Program-made: the position numbers and the translations under genes
Part shown: positions 1-11,564 of the stretch, piece by piece
Numbering within the stretch: position 1 is the first letter of the stretch
Layout of the letters: each line of letters begins with the position of its first letter
Notes under the pieces: model-generated
What the model was told of the DNA's origin: nothing
Databases searched by the model: none
The model's input: the letters and a program-made list of their open reading frames with translations, nothing else
Assembly: GCF_027579695.1 (NCBI RefSeq)
Contig: NC_083587.1
Span: 52,373,021-52,437,020 of the forward strand
DNA: 64,000 nucleotides
Direction of reading: 5' to 3'
Source: Neoarius graeffei
Lineage: Eukaryota; Chordata; Actinopteri; Siluriformes; Ariidae

Positions 1-499
1 TTGTTATAAGGATGGCACATGCAGCCGATCAATTTAACACGTACAGTTTCACAGCAAAACAGAAATCATGACAGCTGGATTGATTGTGTCCAGGAAGCTC
101 TCTAGAAGCCTAAACTGTACTTTTGTGAGTAGTAAGCGGACAGGAGTTATGAGTCAGCCCCTCGCGAGCTGAATCAGGTGTGTTAGCAAAGGAAATATAC
201 AACTCAGTAGTCAGTGGAAGGGGAAAAAACATAAAATGAAATAAAAAAATACGTCATCGATGAAACTCTTGGAGGCATGCTGTTATCAGAAAACAATCAA
301 TGACAGGGTGATGGCATGGGGTAGTACCTCTAAATCCAACAATACAAAATAAATGTATTAGAAATATTTTCTTTGCCAGTGCAAGGGAACATGCTGCTCC
401 TTTATATAATATCCTTGGAGTCTTAACTTTTGAGAATATTTTCAAATTGAATACGTCTGTACTAACGTATATAAAATTGTAAATAACTCACTAGTTCCT
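1..499. other. unannotated 3' flank of dbf4
   Basis: AT-rich sequence with no reading frame, splice site or repeat that I recognise. The only frames are short and have no family signature. Confidence 0.4.
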
Positions 500-997
500 A
501 AAAAAGTTAGAAATCTGCTTGACGAACTCAAGATTTTTACACCACCAGATTTTCAGCTAAGAAGAATATTGTTCGTGCGCCTGCCAAGACAAATTATGGG
601 AAATTTTCCTTTCAGGTTTCCATCTCCAAACTCTGGGAAGAAATTCCCAAAAGAATCAAAAACTCAGGATCACTTCCATTACTTAAAATCAGCCTTATTA
701 AAATCATATCTTATTTTAAATCAACAATAGGCATTTCTTTCTTTATACCCTAACAATTCTAGTACAAGTTACAGACTCGGTGTTTGTGTTAATGTACGTA
801 TGCATAGAGTTGTGTGTAAATAACTATAGTGTATTTAGCTGCAATGTACATTTGTAATAGTTCTCTTATTCTAACAAAAACAAAAATTGTAATGATATAG
901 GTGGCTGCTAACATGAAAGTTTATACTATTTCAACATCCCCAAACACTTTACATCAATAATTGTAGTAACTATTGTTCGCAAATTCTTTTTCTATTA
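500..997 (+). mobile_element. LINE 3' end (RT C-terminus plus 3' UTR), left part
   Basis: Around 600-730 the plus strand can be read as the usual LINE C-terminal pattern: an aromatic residue, a KLWEEIP-like segment (equivalent to 'WNSLP'), then a Lys/Leu-rich 'LKSALLKSYL' end. AT-rich 3' UTR-like sequence follows. The fragment is split by the Tc1 element at 1000-2600 and resumes at 2603. It is non-functional and the clade is not certain; an L2/Rex-type non-LTR element is likely. Confidence 0.45.
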
Positions 998-999
998 TA

Positions 1000-2600
1000 C
1001 AGTGGTGCTGGAAACTTTTTGTGAACCCTTTAGAATGTTTTATATTTCTGCATAAATATGACCTAAAACATCATCAGATTTTCACACAAGTCCTAAAAGT
1101 AGATAAAGAGAACCCAGTTAAACAAATGAGACAAAAATATTATCCTTGGTCATTTACTTATTAAGGAAAATGATCCAATATTACATATCTGTGAGTGGCA
1201 AAAGTATGTGAACCTCTAGGATTAGCAGTTAATTTGAAGGTGAAATTAGAGTCAGGTGTTTTCAATCAATGGGACGACAATCAGGTGTGAGTGGGCACCC
1301 TGTTTTATTTAAAGAAGAGGGCTCTATCAAAGTCTGATCGTCACAACACATGTTTGTGGAAGTGTATCATGGCACGAACAAAGGAGATTTCTGAGGACCT
1401 CAGAAAAAGTGGCACTGATGCTCACAGGCTGGAAAAGGTTACAAAAGCATCTCTAAAGAGTTTGGACTCCACCAATCCACAGTCAGACAGACTGTGTACA
1501 AATGGAGGAAATTCAAGACCATTGTTACCCTCCCCAGGAGTGGTCGACCAACAAAGATCACTCCAAGAGCAAGGCGTGTAAATAGTCGGCGAGGTCACAA
1601 AGGACCCCAGGGTAACTTCTAAGCAACTGAAGGCCTCTCTCAGATTGGCTAATGTTAATGTTCATGAGTCCACCATCAGGAGAATACTGAACAACAATGG
1701 TGTGCATGGCAGGGTTGCAAGGAGAAAGCCACTGCTCTCCAAAAAGAACATTGCTGCTCATCTGCAGTTTGCTAAAGATCATGTGGACAAGCCAGAAGGC
1801 TATTGGAAAAATGTTTTGTGGACGGATGAGACCAGAATAGAACTTTTTGGTTTAAATGAGCAGCATTATGTTTGGAGAAAGGAAAACACTGCATTCCAAC
1901 ATAAGAACCTTATCCCATCTGTGAAACACGGTGGTGGTAGTATCATGGTTTGGGCCTGTTTTGCTGCATCTGGGCCAGGACAGCTTGCCATCATTGATGG
2001 AACAATGAATTCTGAATTATACCAGTGAATTCTATAGGAAAATGTCAGGACATCTGTCCATGAACTGAATCTCAAGAGAAGGTGGGTCATGCAGCAAGAC
2101 AACGACCCTAAGCACACAAGTCGTTCTACCAAAGAATGAGTAAATAAGAATAAAGTGAATGTTTTGGAATGGCCAAGTCAAAGTCCTGACCTTAATCCAA
2201 TCGAAATGTTGTGGAAGGACCTGAAGCGAGCAGTTCATGTGAGGAAACCCACCAACATCCCAGAGTTGAAGCTGTTCTGTACGGAGGAACGGGCTAAAAT
2301 TCCTCCAAGCCGGTGTGCAGGACTGATCAACAGTTACCGCAAACGTTTAGTTGCAGTTATTGCTGCACAAGGGGGTCACACCAGATACTGAAAGCAAAGG
2401 TGCACATACTTTTGCCACTCACAGATATGGATCATTTTCCTCAATAAATAAATGACCAAGTATAATATTTTTGTCTCATTTGTTTAACTGGGTTCTCTTT
2501 ATCTACTTTTAGGACTTGTGTGAAAATCTGATGTTTTAGGTCATATTTATGCAGAAACATAGAACATTCTAAAGGGTTCACAAACTTTCAAGCACCACTG
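1000..2600 (+). mobile_element. Tc1/mariner transposon (Tc1-A), full length but inactive
   Basis: A 1601-bp element beginning CAGTGGTGCTGGAA and ending in its imperfect inverse at CACTG, flanked by the TA target duplication (998-999 and 2601-2602). The inverted repeats are long, about 205-215 bp: 1000-1217 matches the inverse of 2395-2600, the IR/DR layout of fish Tc1 elements. It lies inside a LINE 3' end, so it is younger than that LINE. A broken transposase gene lies between the repeats. Confidence 0.93.
1369..2391 (+). pseudogene. Tc1-like transposase pseudogene (DD34E family)
   Basis: The family makes a cut-and-paste transposase of about 340 residues with paired helix-turn-helix domains and a DDE catalytic core. 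The start MARTKEIS is at 1369. The helix-turn-helix half is broken by frameshifts near 1420-1620. An open block at 1645-2028 carries the first catalytic Asp (WTDET) and the GGGSIMVWACF motif. The second Asp (QQDNDPKHTS) is near 2093-2125, outside the open blocks. The final block 2155-2391 carries the catalytic Glu (NPIEMLW). Stops at 2026 and near 2138 confirm a dead copy. Confidence 0.92.
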
Positions 2601-2602
2601 TA

Positions 2603-2675
2603 AATAATTGTACGAAGTTTTTTTTTTAGTAAATTTTATCTTGTATATCATGTGTGAATAAAGTTTAATTGAATT
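2603..2675 (+). mobile_element. LINE 3' tail, right part
   Basis: Sequence right of the Tc1 insertion ends with an AATAAAG signal and a short TTGAA-type tail repeat. It looks like the continuation of the LINE 3' UTR interrupted at 998. Confidence 0.4.
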
Positions 2676-2890
2676 GATGTGATGCCAGCTGATACAAAGC
2701 AGTTATTATTACCACCCTGATGTTGAACATTTTCATTAGCAGCATGTTTATTCCTCTTATACCACAGCAATCTGTTAACAAGCTAAATCCTATCATCATT
2801 TATCGTAACACTGGCACCTACCAGTTGTTTCCTCTCCAGTCTTTTCCCCCCTTTTGCTTGGTGTTAATATGAATAAGTACTGTATAAAAA

Positions 2891-3125
2891 GGACCGCGAC
2901 TTGGCCTAGTGGTTAGCGTGTCCGCTTCTTGACCGCGAGATCGAGAGTTCTACTTGCGGTCGGGTCATACCATAGACCATCATAAAAATGGTACCTACGA
3001 CCGTCTGGCAAGGCATGCCACAATACAGATGTGAGTGGGGAAGTCAAACTCTCATGGTTACCAGAGGACTATCGGCCCCCCCCATTGTAACCTTAGCTGT
3101 ATAGGTGAGAGGCCGAGGGCGCAAA
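2891..3125 (+). mobile_element. tRNA-derived SINE
   Basis: The head reads GGACCGCGACTTGGCC, with an A-box-like segment (TGGCCTAGTGGTTAGCG) and a degenerate B-box region (GAGTTCTACTTGCGG) about 40 bases later, the layout of a tRNA-derived Pol III promoter. A non-tRNA body and an A-rich tail (CAAAAAAACAAAAAC...) follow. It is a SINE and not a functional tRNA, because no cloverleaf can be completed. Confidence 0.6.
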
Positions 3126-3271
3126 AAAACAAAAACAAACAAACAAAACAAAAAAAAAACGGAGATCGGCGCCACTTCCATATGCCTTAATTGGTTAGTA
3201 CTGGGACAGAAGATTGCCTGGGAAGACCAGATTCTGGTGTGAGAGGGACTTTGACTTGACTGGATAAAGGG

Positions 3272-3775
3272 GCAGCCCTGACCTAAAGGTCTGTTAAAGC
3301 CAAAAGGTTGCCGGTTTGATTCCCTGGACCAGCAGGGAAGTGAACTTCCCGTCACTCTCCATCCATGGCAGGAGTGCCCTTGGACAAGGCACCTAAAGCC
3401 TAGGTCACAACCGGACGTACGATTTTTTGGCCATGCGATTTTTGGCGTTTCCCCAAATCGCTGCATTTTTTTTTGTTCGTGGAGAAAGACGCACGTTAGC
3501 CGTAAGTTTGTTTTGCAACCTGAAAAAAACGTAAGCGCTCATAGAATTTGTTTGACACGACAAAGAACCTCTGCGGCCGGTCTGCAGCCAGTCTACGGCT
3601 CGAAAATCAGCACGTCACACGCGCGCCCTCCTTGCATTTTTTGCACGTAGACCGGCCGTAGGAGCACGTACGGCCGGTTGTGACCGAGGCATAACCCTTA
3701 ACTCTTAAATGCAGAGAAAGAATTTTGCTGTGTTGTAATGTATATGTGACAAATAAAGCCTTCTTCAAAAGCCCT
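3272..3775 (+). mobile_element. tRNA-related SINE split by a MITE
   Basis: The left piece (3272-3396) has a tRNA-like head with a B-box-like GGTTTGATTCCC, then the 'GTGCCCTTGGACAAGGCACC' body. The right piece (3695-3775) has the family's usual 3' end, GTGACAAATAAAGCCTTCTTC. The same 3' end recurs at 49603-49827. The MITE at 3397-3691 separates the halves. Confidence 0.65.
3397..3691. mobile_element. Harbinger-type MITE inside a SINE
   Basis: A 295-bp element with inverted ends AGCCTAGGTCACAACCGG and TGCCTCGGTCACAACCGG, followed on both sides by a CGTACG-rich subterminal segment. It is flanked by TAA on each side (3394-3396 and 3692-3694). A 3-bp TWA duplication fits PIF/Harbinger. No coding capacity. 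Confidence 0.7.
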
Positions 3776-4648
3776 GTTCTACTTCTATTAAGAATAACTT
3801 AAAAAAAACACAGCTCGTCTCAGCTGTTGCTGAGAGTATAGAAAGCATAAACTCGTCCATTATTTATGAAAACCCTGCTATGACTGACAATTGCTACAAG
3901 CAATGGCGACTCTGGATAACTCTTAGATTATGTGGAGTATCTGCGATAGAAGCACCTGTGTATTACGCTAACGTACTAGAACAAGCGCTTTAAAATAAAC
4001 TCGTGATTGAAATTACAGAGCTGCTGTTATAGAACATTAGTCAACACTTTCTGACCAACACTGCCGTAGTGTAAAGACGTTTATAAACAGGATTCAACAA
4101 CTGTCCTCGTCCTTAGACCTCTATTATAAGACAGTTTGAGTACCGTAAATTTTTTTTTTTAGCACCCCAAAAAAAAGTCCTTGAATGATTCTACATGATT
4201 ACAGCAACATTGCTACACGGAACATAAAGCTCTTGCAATGCAGTTTCCTCGTCCAAATCTCCCCGTTATATTGCATTTCTTTAAAACTGAATACCAACAC
4301 ACACAGTTTCTACACATGGAGCCTGAATATGGTTTAATAGCAAAACGAGTCATCAAATCGACTAGTTCAGCTCATTTGTAAGGTAAGTTCCAGATTGCTT
4401 ATTCTAAATACAGTTTCTGTTTACTATGCAGCATTTATTTCATACCGAAAGCTCCCCCCCCTCCAAAAAAAGTCTCTCTCTCTCTCTCTCTCATATTTAC
4501 AAGGGTTTATGTTTTGTATCTCTATATAACTTTTTTTTCAATAATAATATTTAATATCTCTGTCCCAGATTAACCGCTTCTCTACAGCTCATTCATTTAG
4601 GACCTGGACTATCTCTCAGAGTGGTATACAGAAAAGACTGGATCATTT

Positions 4649-4682
<34 letters not shown>

Positions 4683-4707
4683 TCATTTCATATTCAAGGT
4701 CCTTTTT
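3776..4707. other. 3' flank / probable 3' UTR of dbf4, with microsatellites
   Basis: No reading frame is recognised. A CT run (about 4471-4490) and a CA run (about 4651-4679) are present. Part of this sequence is probably the dbf4 3' UTR on the minus strand. Several TTTATT strings could be inverted polyadenylation signals, but I cannot choose one. Confidence 0.4.
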
Positions 4708-5545
4708 CTACCAATTGTAGAAACCCTTAAAATCCTCCTCCATGTCGTCGCTGGATTGGAAGAGCTCCCATAAGTCCAGGGTAGATGCTGAGAGTCTCCG
4801 AGACTCAGAAACGTTTCCGAGACACTGAAGGGTTTGAGGTTCTACAGATAGGCCACGCAGGGGCTCTGAAGGTGTGCTTCGTCTCCGCCTCAAAGCCCGC
4901 ACTTTTCTTTTCAAGACTCCAGGCAGAATGTCCGTGTTGAAAGAAGGCATTTCCTCTGTGACAAGTTCACGGTGTGTATCCTCAGGTGCTTTGCCTGATT
5001 TACAGAAACCTCCTTCGGTTGTACATTCTGTACCATCTAAACGTAACTTTGGTGCGGTCTGAAAGTCTGACATTACAGACGGCTCTGACGCCACGCGAGA
5101 CGTCCCGGCGCCAAACAAACTGCGGGTCGTACCGAACCCTGTAGGGTCTGAAAGTCGAGCATGCAGTGTGCTTTGTGAAGTCCTGCGTTCCAAACAAGCG
5201 TGTAATAAAGTCCTGGTTCTACCCAGGCACTCAGAAAGACAGTCTTGTCTGGTGTTAGACAGTGATGTACCCAAAGCCTTCTGTAAAGCAGCATTAGAAC
5301 TGGAATCCCATTCAAACGATCCGCGCTTCGATCTGGATTTCTGAAACGTGTCGGACTGTCCTGCCGAGTCTCCTTTGGGACTTTGGGAGAATTCTCTGGA
5401 GCGCTTGCGGACTAATTGCGGTGTGTTGTGAGAGCCCCAGAGCGGGGTCTCGTCAGTCACATCCTCCTCTTCAACCCCCGGTTCTCCGTCCTTCCTTACA
5501 GCTGGTCCAGGGATGATGAGCGGGGAGGTGACGCTGCACTTCACC
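4708..5545 (-). CDS. dbf4: dbf4 last coding exon (C-terminal region)
   Basis: An acceptor ...CTGCTGCAG precedes base 5545; the stop TAG is at 4708-4710. It encodes residues 364-642, a low-complexity Ser/Arg-rich region with little conservation until the terminal [12 protein letters not shown] and FKGF motifs, which correspond to the conserved end of vertebrate DBF4. The frame stays open upstream to 5721, but that part is intron: the acceptor sits at 5546-5548 and the phase matches the preceding exon. Confidence 0.9.
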
Positions 5546-8500
5546 CTGCAGCAGAGACAATGCAAATAGTTTGAGGACATTACAGTGCAACTCAAGATTA
5601 TATTTATTGTCTTCACATCCTGTATATAGCGGGATGAAAACATTCCTCCTGAAACTGTAATGTAGACATACAGGACAGCACTAGCCACCAAAACAGCAGG
5701 TAGCAAGGTTTTGAGCAGCATTACACTAGAAATACACTTACTTTAAACTCCGCACTGTAACAATTAAGGTTTTTTTTTTCCTGCTGCATGCATCATGACT
5801 GTATATTTCTTCCTGTCGTATAGTCGAGTCTTTACAAAGTTTGAGTAGGATTATTCCCCATACTTATGAATTAAAAGTGCTTCAACGGCAAATTGATTCA
5901 TATTTAAAGCTTAGCAGTAAAAAAGGGTATCGGTTCATACTCAAGGTTTCATTACTGGCCCTTAATAGCTAACAGCGTCCCTGAGAACGATCCGGACACA
6001 AGCTTTACTAAACATCAATTTAACAAATACACAAAGAATGCATCTTATTGAAGTTTGTTAATGAACACGTCTATATCTTGAGCTAAAACTGTAAAGAAAT
6101 AATACTGTACTACTATGGAAACACTAATAGGACAGGACAAAATAAATAAATAAATAAATAAAACCCACTATACTACACTGCAGAATTACAGCTAGAGTAA
6201 GAGCCCGGTCCCACAACACCGATGACTAGAACTACAACTATCCCTGTGTCCGAAATCGCTTCCTATTCACTATATAGGGCACTATATAGTGAGGATGCCA
6301 TTTTGTAATGCTGTCCGAAATGATAGCGAGGATTATTACACCCTAGCCTAGTAAACTAGACCCACCCGCCTAGCAGCCAAAAATATTTTTGCCAAGCAAA
6401 TGGGTCTAGCCTCGCACCATATAAACAAAAACACCCCGGGCATCAAATCGTGCCCGCCAATCACAACGCAAGGTTTTTGTTTGGATTCTTTGGGCGGGCT
6501 TTTGCAGGAGTGACAAGGCTGCGCGACGCTGGAGAAAGCACAGCAGGAAAGATGGCTACCGCTAGTGAACAGTGCGCGTTTGACTCCGCTTTGGAATCAG
6601 TTTTAGAAGAATTAGACTTGGAGTTTTCGTGAAACATGAGCAGGAAGAGGCTCTCCGCTCATTCCTTTTCAAGGAGGACGTTTTCGCTATTTTGCCGACC
6701 GGCTATGGCAAAAGTCTGATCTACCAGCTGGCTCCGCTCGTAGCCAAAAGGATGGGGCTAGTTTGTGCAGTACGAAGAATTAATAAACAGCTTTGAAACA
6801 TTACTTTTTGATTGTTTCTTATTTTCCCGTTATTTTAAATTTAAGGGAAATTATTTCACCAAACACCACTAAATAAAAACTCTCAAAAACAGTTTAAGCA
6901 AACCCTTGAAAAAAAAAAAAAAAAAAGTGTATGTTAAATATGTGGTACAGACTCCAAACTTGTGGTCATTATCTCCAAACTTCTTAATATCTAGAACCTG
7001 TTTATTAATTAATGCGCATTTTGAAAGATTATTTATTTCAAGGCCTCCCCCACTGCTTTCTGTCGCTCTGACTACGTCACAGTCACTGTTGCGCTGATTG
7101 GTCAGAGTGTTGGCCTATACGCACAGAGACAGTTTGAAAGACAGCGGTTTGTTCCTCCCACCCCCGTCGGAAATGTCTACGGATCGAGGCCAGACTAAAT
7201 ATTCACATTTAGTCTGGCTTGCCAGGCTAATTACACCCTATATAGTGCACTCAAAGTATCCCACCGTGCATCATGAAAAGTAGTGTACAGTGATGGTCAC
7301 TAACCAAGCAATATATCCCATCATGCATTGCGGTTACGCTGAAAGAAACCAAATTTAAAAAGTCTCAAATTTGATTTAATAAAAGGCAGCGGCAAAGAAG
7401 AAAGTATTCAGCCTTGATTTTAAAAAATGAAAGATGCAGGTACTTTGTATTGATTAATGTGGGAAATGCGCTCAGTATAATATGGATTTATCACAAAAAT
7501 ACATGCGTGTATTTATTATTTTGAAAACCCACCAGCCAACTGATCTGGCACGTTTTAATTGTGCGATAGTAATGACGTAAATACCAGCGTGACGGACTAG
7601 TGTCTGAAAGCGGTTTTTCATTTTACCAATGAGCTCACTATATAGTCCTCTATATAATAATAATTCCCTATATAGGGAGTAGGGAGTAGTGAACGAGTGA
7701 GCGATTTCAGACACAGGGAATGACTATACCTATGCATGAATTTAGTTCCAGTCTGGAGCAGTCACACCACATCTACACAATCCCGACTAAAAACATCGGT
7801 TGGTCCTGCCACTCAGGGAAATAAATATATGCAGTTGTTGGTTTTCACGGGGAAATGTAGCAGTTGTGTGCACACCCAGTGCACTCAGCAGCACACAGTG
7901 ACTGACACGGACAGTGAGGAAGAGCTGCTTTTGATGCTCATTTTGTAGAGAAGGCAAAGCCAAAAGAAGAAAAGGAGAATAAAGCATGGGATTCTTCAAC
8001 ACTTCTATTATCAGCTTGTCCTCCATGATGCAACAAGGATGTACACAGATGCCTGGGAAAAACAGCACATGCTCAGACATCACATGCAAACAGTTACCCG
8101 ATTGGTCAGATGTTTTATCGGATCGGGTCCAGGCCTGGAAAAATCGCTCCAGAAGCAATATCACCGATATGGATAAACTCAGGCCTGGGCTATAGGCATT
8201 GTTATCAGTCTGGTGTGACCACCAACCACATAATCTACAGGGGACCCATTTATTTATAGTTATAGGTATTGTGGGGCCGGGCCTTAAAAGTCATAGGCAA
8301 TGGTCTGAGGTGAAACGTAGAAGATCAACTTTATTGTCTAGAAGAACGACCCAAAAAGTGAATTCAATTTTCCTAGTGTCTAATTTGCACCCTAAAATTG
8401 AATAAAACGGTTAAAATATACTGTTTTGCCCAATTTCCATAGGTTTGTTTATATCTCACTTATGCCCACTTTCACTGCCAGGGGACCGTCGTCGTCGTGA

Positions 8501-11500
8501 CGTCATTTAAGCCAAACAGACCGGGAGCAGCTCTGTGTTTACCTGCGAACCAAGCACACGTGTACGGACTTTGGTCATGTGAGGTTGTGTAAAATGTCTG
8601 ATAGCGATTTTGAAGTAGGAACTCTCCAAATTGAATATCGAGAGGTGAAACCATACATGTCTGAACCTGTGGCCGTTGCGAAGCAATCGGTGAATGTGGC
8701 TCACTGGTTTGACTCGGAATCGGACAGCGACTCGGCCGACTCTGATCACGGTGACCCCGGACCTCAACAAGACTCGCGCCCAAACGATTTATCCTGGTAG
8801 TTATGATAAATTCCTACTTTTGTCGTAATACTAAATAAGAGCCCTTTTGAAGAATAATTAAACCGCCCTCCCGAGTGGATATAGGTAACGATTACTTGAC
8901 AGTGCGCCGGTAGGCCACGTTAGCCTGCCATCCGTGGCATTATACTATTTATAGCCGACTCTAAGTGAGGAAATATCCCTTTGTCTCATTTCCACAATGA
9001 TTGTACAGGATCCCTCAGGATTCTTGACTTGTCAATTGCAAGCAAAAGTAAAAATGTTTACCTCCAATCTTCTCCTTTTTGCTTGAGCGTTGCTGGTCCG
9101 TTTCTTCTTTGACTGCTTGATTTAGTTTCACATGCACAATCCACTCTCTCCGCCTCGTCTCCTCTTCCGGAAAAAACCAACCCTCTGGCTTCACGCGCAC
9201 AATCCACTCTCTCCGCCTCTTCCGGAAAAAACCAACCCTCTGGCTTCACGCGCACAATCCACTCTCTCTGCCTCTTCCGGAAAAAACCAACCCTCTGGCT
9301 TCACGCGCACAATCCACTCTCTCCGCCTCTTCCGGAAAAAACCAACCCTCTGGCTTCACGCGCACAATCCACTCTCTCCGCCTCTTCCGGAAAAAACCAA
9401 CCCTCTGGCTTCACGCGCACAATCCACTCTCTCCGCCTCTTCCGGAAAAAAACAACCCTCTGGCTTCACGCGCACAATCCACTCTCTCCACCTCTTCCGG
9501 AAAAAAACAACCCTCTGGCTTCACGCGCACAATCCACTCTCTCCGCCTCTTCCGGAAAAAAACCAACCCTCTGGCTTCACATGCACAATCCACTCTCTCC
9601 GCCTCGTCTCCTCTTTCGGAAAAAGCCAACCCACTTGCTCCGCTTCTTCTCCTTTTTCGGAAAGCCAATCCTCTCGATCCGCCTCTTCTCCTCTTCCAGA
9701 AAAAGCCAATCCGCTCTCTCTGCCTCTTCACCTCTCTCGAAAAAAGGTAAAAACTTCTTCCTGAACCGGTCCCGTTGTTACGGTTCACTGCACAACAATA
9801 AGGCACGGGGTTTTTCTTTGGAAATTCCTGAACGCGAGTCTGCACTCAAGCCGAACGGCAATGTAAGTAAACGGAAGTGAACTCAACTCAAGCGGTTTGT
9901 TTGGATTAAATGACGTCACGTGCCGAGCGGTCACGAAAATAGCCGAACAGAAATTCGCCACGATCCGTGCTAACTTATTTTAATTCTTACTTATTAACAA
10001 TACTTCTTGGGACCAGAAGAAAATTACAGAGGGTTTTTTAACATATAAAGTTTTAAATGTGCATAAAATTAAAACCGTTGCCTAGGAGTTTTAACAGGAC
10101 AAAAACTTCAATAACAGATGCCTTATGTAACACGGTTTGCTTTTCTTGCCATTGTCTGGATCTAGTGGTCATGAGTGGAAGTACCTTTTAATTTGGGGGC
10201 TGATGTGTGCAAAATCACAGGTGAGTCCTGAGATGACTCTATCCACCACCAGGTACTCCTCACTTTTAGAGAAAGCCTGGTGCTGCTCACTTTGCAGATG
10301 CTGTAGATGAGGGATAAGTTAGTCCAGAATTCAAAGCCTGCTTACAGTTAAAACGTACAGATATTTTAGACAAATTGTTACAAAGGTGCACCGGTACTTA
10401 CAGCTTTCAGGTTGTCGTATTTGACGAGGCAGCATTCGCAGTAGCCCCCTTTCCTCCGTCCCTTTCCCTCATGGCCTCGGTGTCGGTCTTTCCTGCTCTT
10501 CTCCCGTTGATCTCCCCTAGACCTGAGGCAAATTACCCCAAATCACATCATGTCACATACAGTACCTGAAAAGCTTGCTTGCTGAGAGGTCAATTTATGT
10601 CATGATATTCAATTTCCTTTACAAACCCTTTAAACAGAAACCATTTAAACCATATTGTAATTATTTTTTAAACCTTTTTTATTCCATCAGTCATTTTTTT
10701 TAATCTACACTCAAAAATATCAGGTTCTAGATGTTCATTTGTACTACTAATTAGAAAGATATTAAAGAGCAATTTCTCAAAATGAAACCGTTGGAATAAT
10801 GAAAAAAATGAGCCTGTGTGTGTATATGCATTATAAATATAATATATTAACAATGCAAGATAGTGTCTTGATTAAACTTTTTTTTCTGCAAGTCTCTTTC
10901 ACAATGAGTAGTTTCACAATGAAAAACATTTTCTCATATCAGCAGACTAGATCTTTGGTTTTATTTAATATGCAAATGTATGCGTATTTAAATCACACAC
11001 CCTAATCTGCCCAGTCAAGCACATTTTTGTAAAAGTTACAATACTTCAAGCTGGCAAACGTTGATTGTGATACCGTGTCTATTGTTTTAAAAATATTACT
11101 TGCAACGTTAACCATAGGTGTTTCTGAAAATAAACTGGATTCTTGATGACACACAGAGTCATGTCAAATGTTCATTTTATTTGGGAAATGGAGACTCTCA
11201 GACTCTGCCTGCCAGACCATACCCATGCACTTTTTTCTGTTTCCCAGCGTCAGCTTTATCTTTTTCCAAGAACGGACTGCAGGGGGCAGCAGATCTGAAG
11301 TTACACACAGGCATGTTGGCCATGGGGAGATAGAAGGGACGGTAGTGTCTAAAAAAATAAAATCAAAAGAAATGAGCAAAAAACAGGAAATTCAAAAACA
11401 CCTGATATATAATATTTCTTTTACTCGTTACATAGAAACTGAATTTAAGAAAGATTTGTACCTGCTAGAGTCCTCCACTTTCACGAAGGGACGATTGATT

Positions 11501-11508
11501 CGTCCAGC

Positions 11509-11564
<56 letters not shown>

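Larger units (their letters stand above)
6241..7719. mobile_element. MITE with TCCCTGTGTC ends, carrying a nested insertion
   Basis: Ends TCCCTGTGTCCGAAATCGCT and its inverse (TCCCTGTGTCTGAAATCGCT) face each other. Each is followed by tracts rich in CACTATATAGGG and CCCTATATAGGG. Without the nested element at 6345-7229 it would be about 590 bp. No gene of its own. A related fragment (CCAAATCGCTTTAACTCCCC) occurs near 29645-29760. Confidence 0.65.
8498..9918. mobile_element. unclassified element with TGACGTCATTTAA inverted segments
   Basis: The string TGACGTCATTTAAGCCAAAC at the left (8498) faces an inverted near-copy at the right (TGACGTCATTTAATCCAAAC, 9898-9918). Between them lie a small open reading frame (8594-8800) and a minisatellite (9131-9620). 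The true ends probably lie a little outside these positions. Family unknown. Confidence 0.45.

Noticed and set aside
5546-5721. Extension of the last dbf4 exon frame with a hydrophobic N-terminus (looks like a signal peptide)
   Set aside because: A splice acceptor at 5546-5548 and the matching phase of the upstream exon show this part is intron.
9131-9620. CRISPR-like regular repeat array
   Set aside because: Whole 55-bp units repeat with no unique spacers, in an animal genome. It is a minisatellite.
9132-9764. 210-codon open frame across the minisatellite
   Set aside because: The 55-bp unit is not a multiple of three, so the frame rotates through the array; it has no start context and several other frames are open too.
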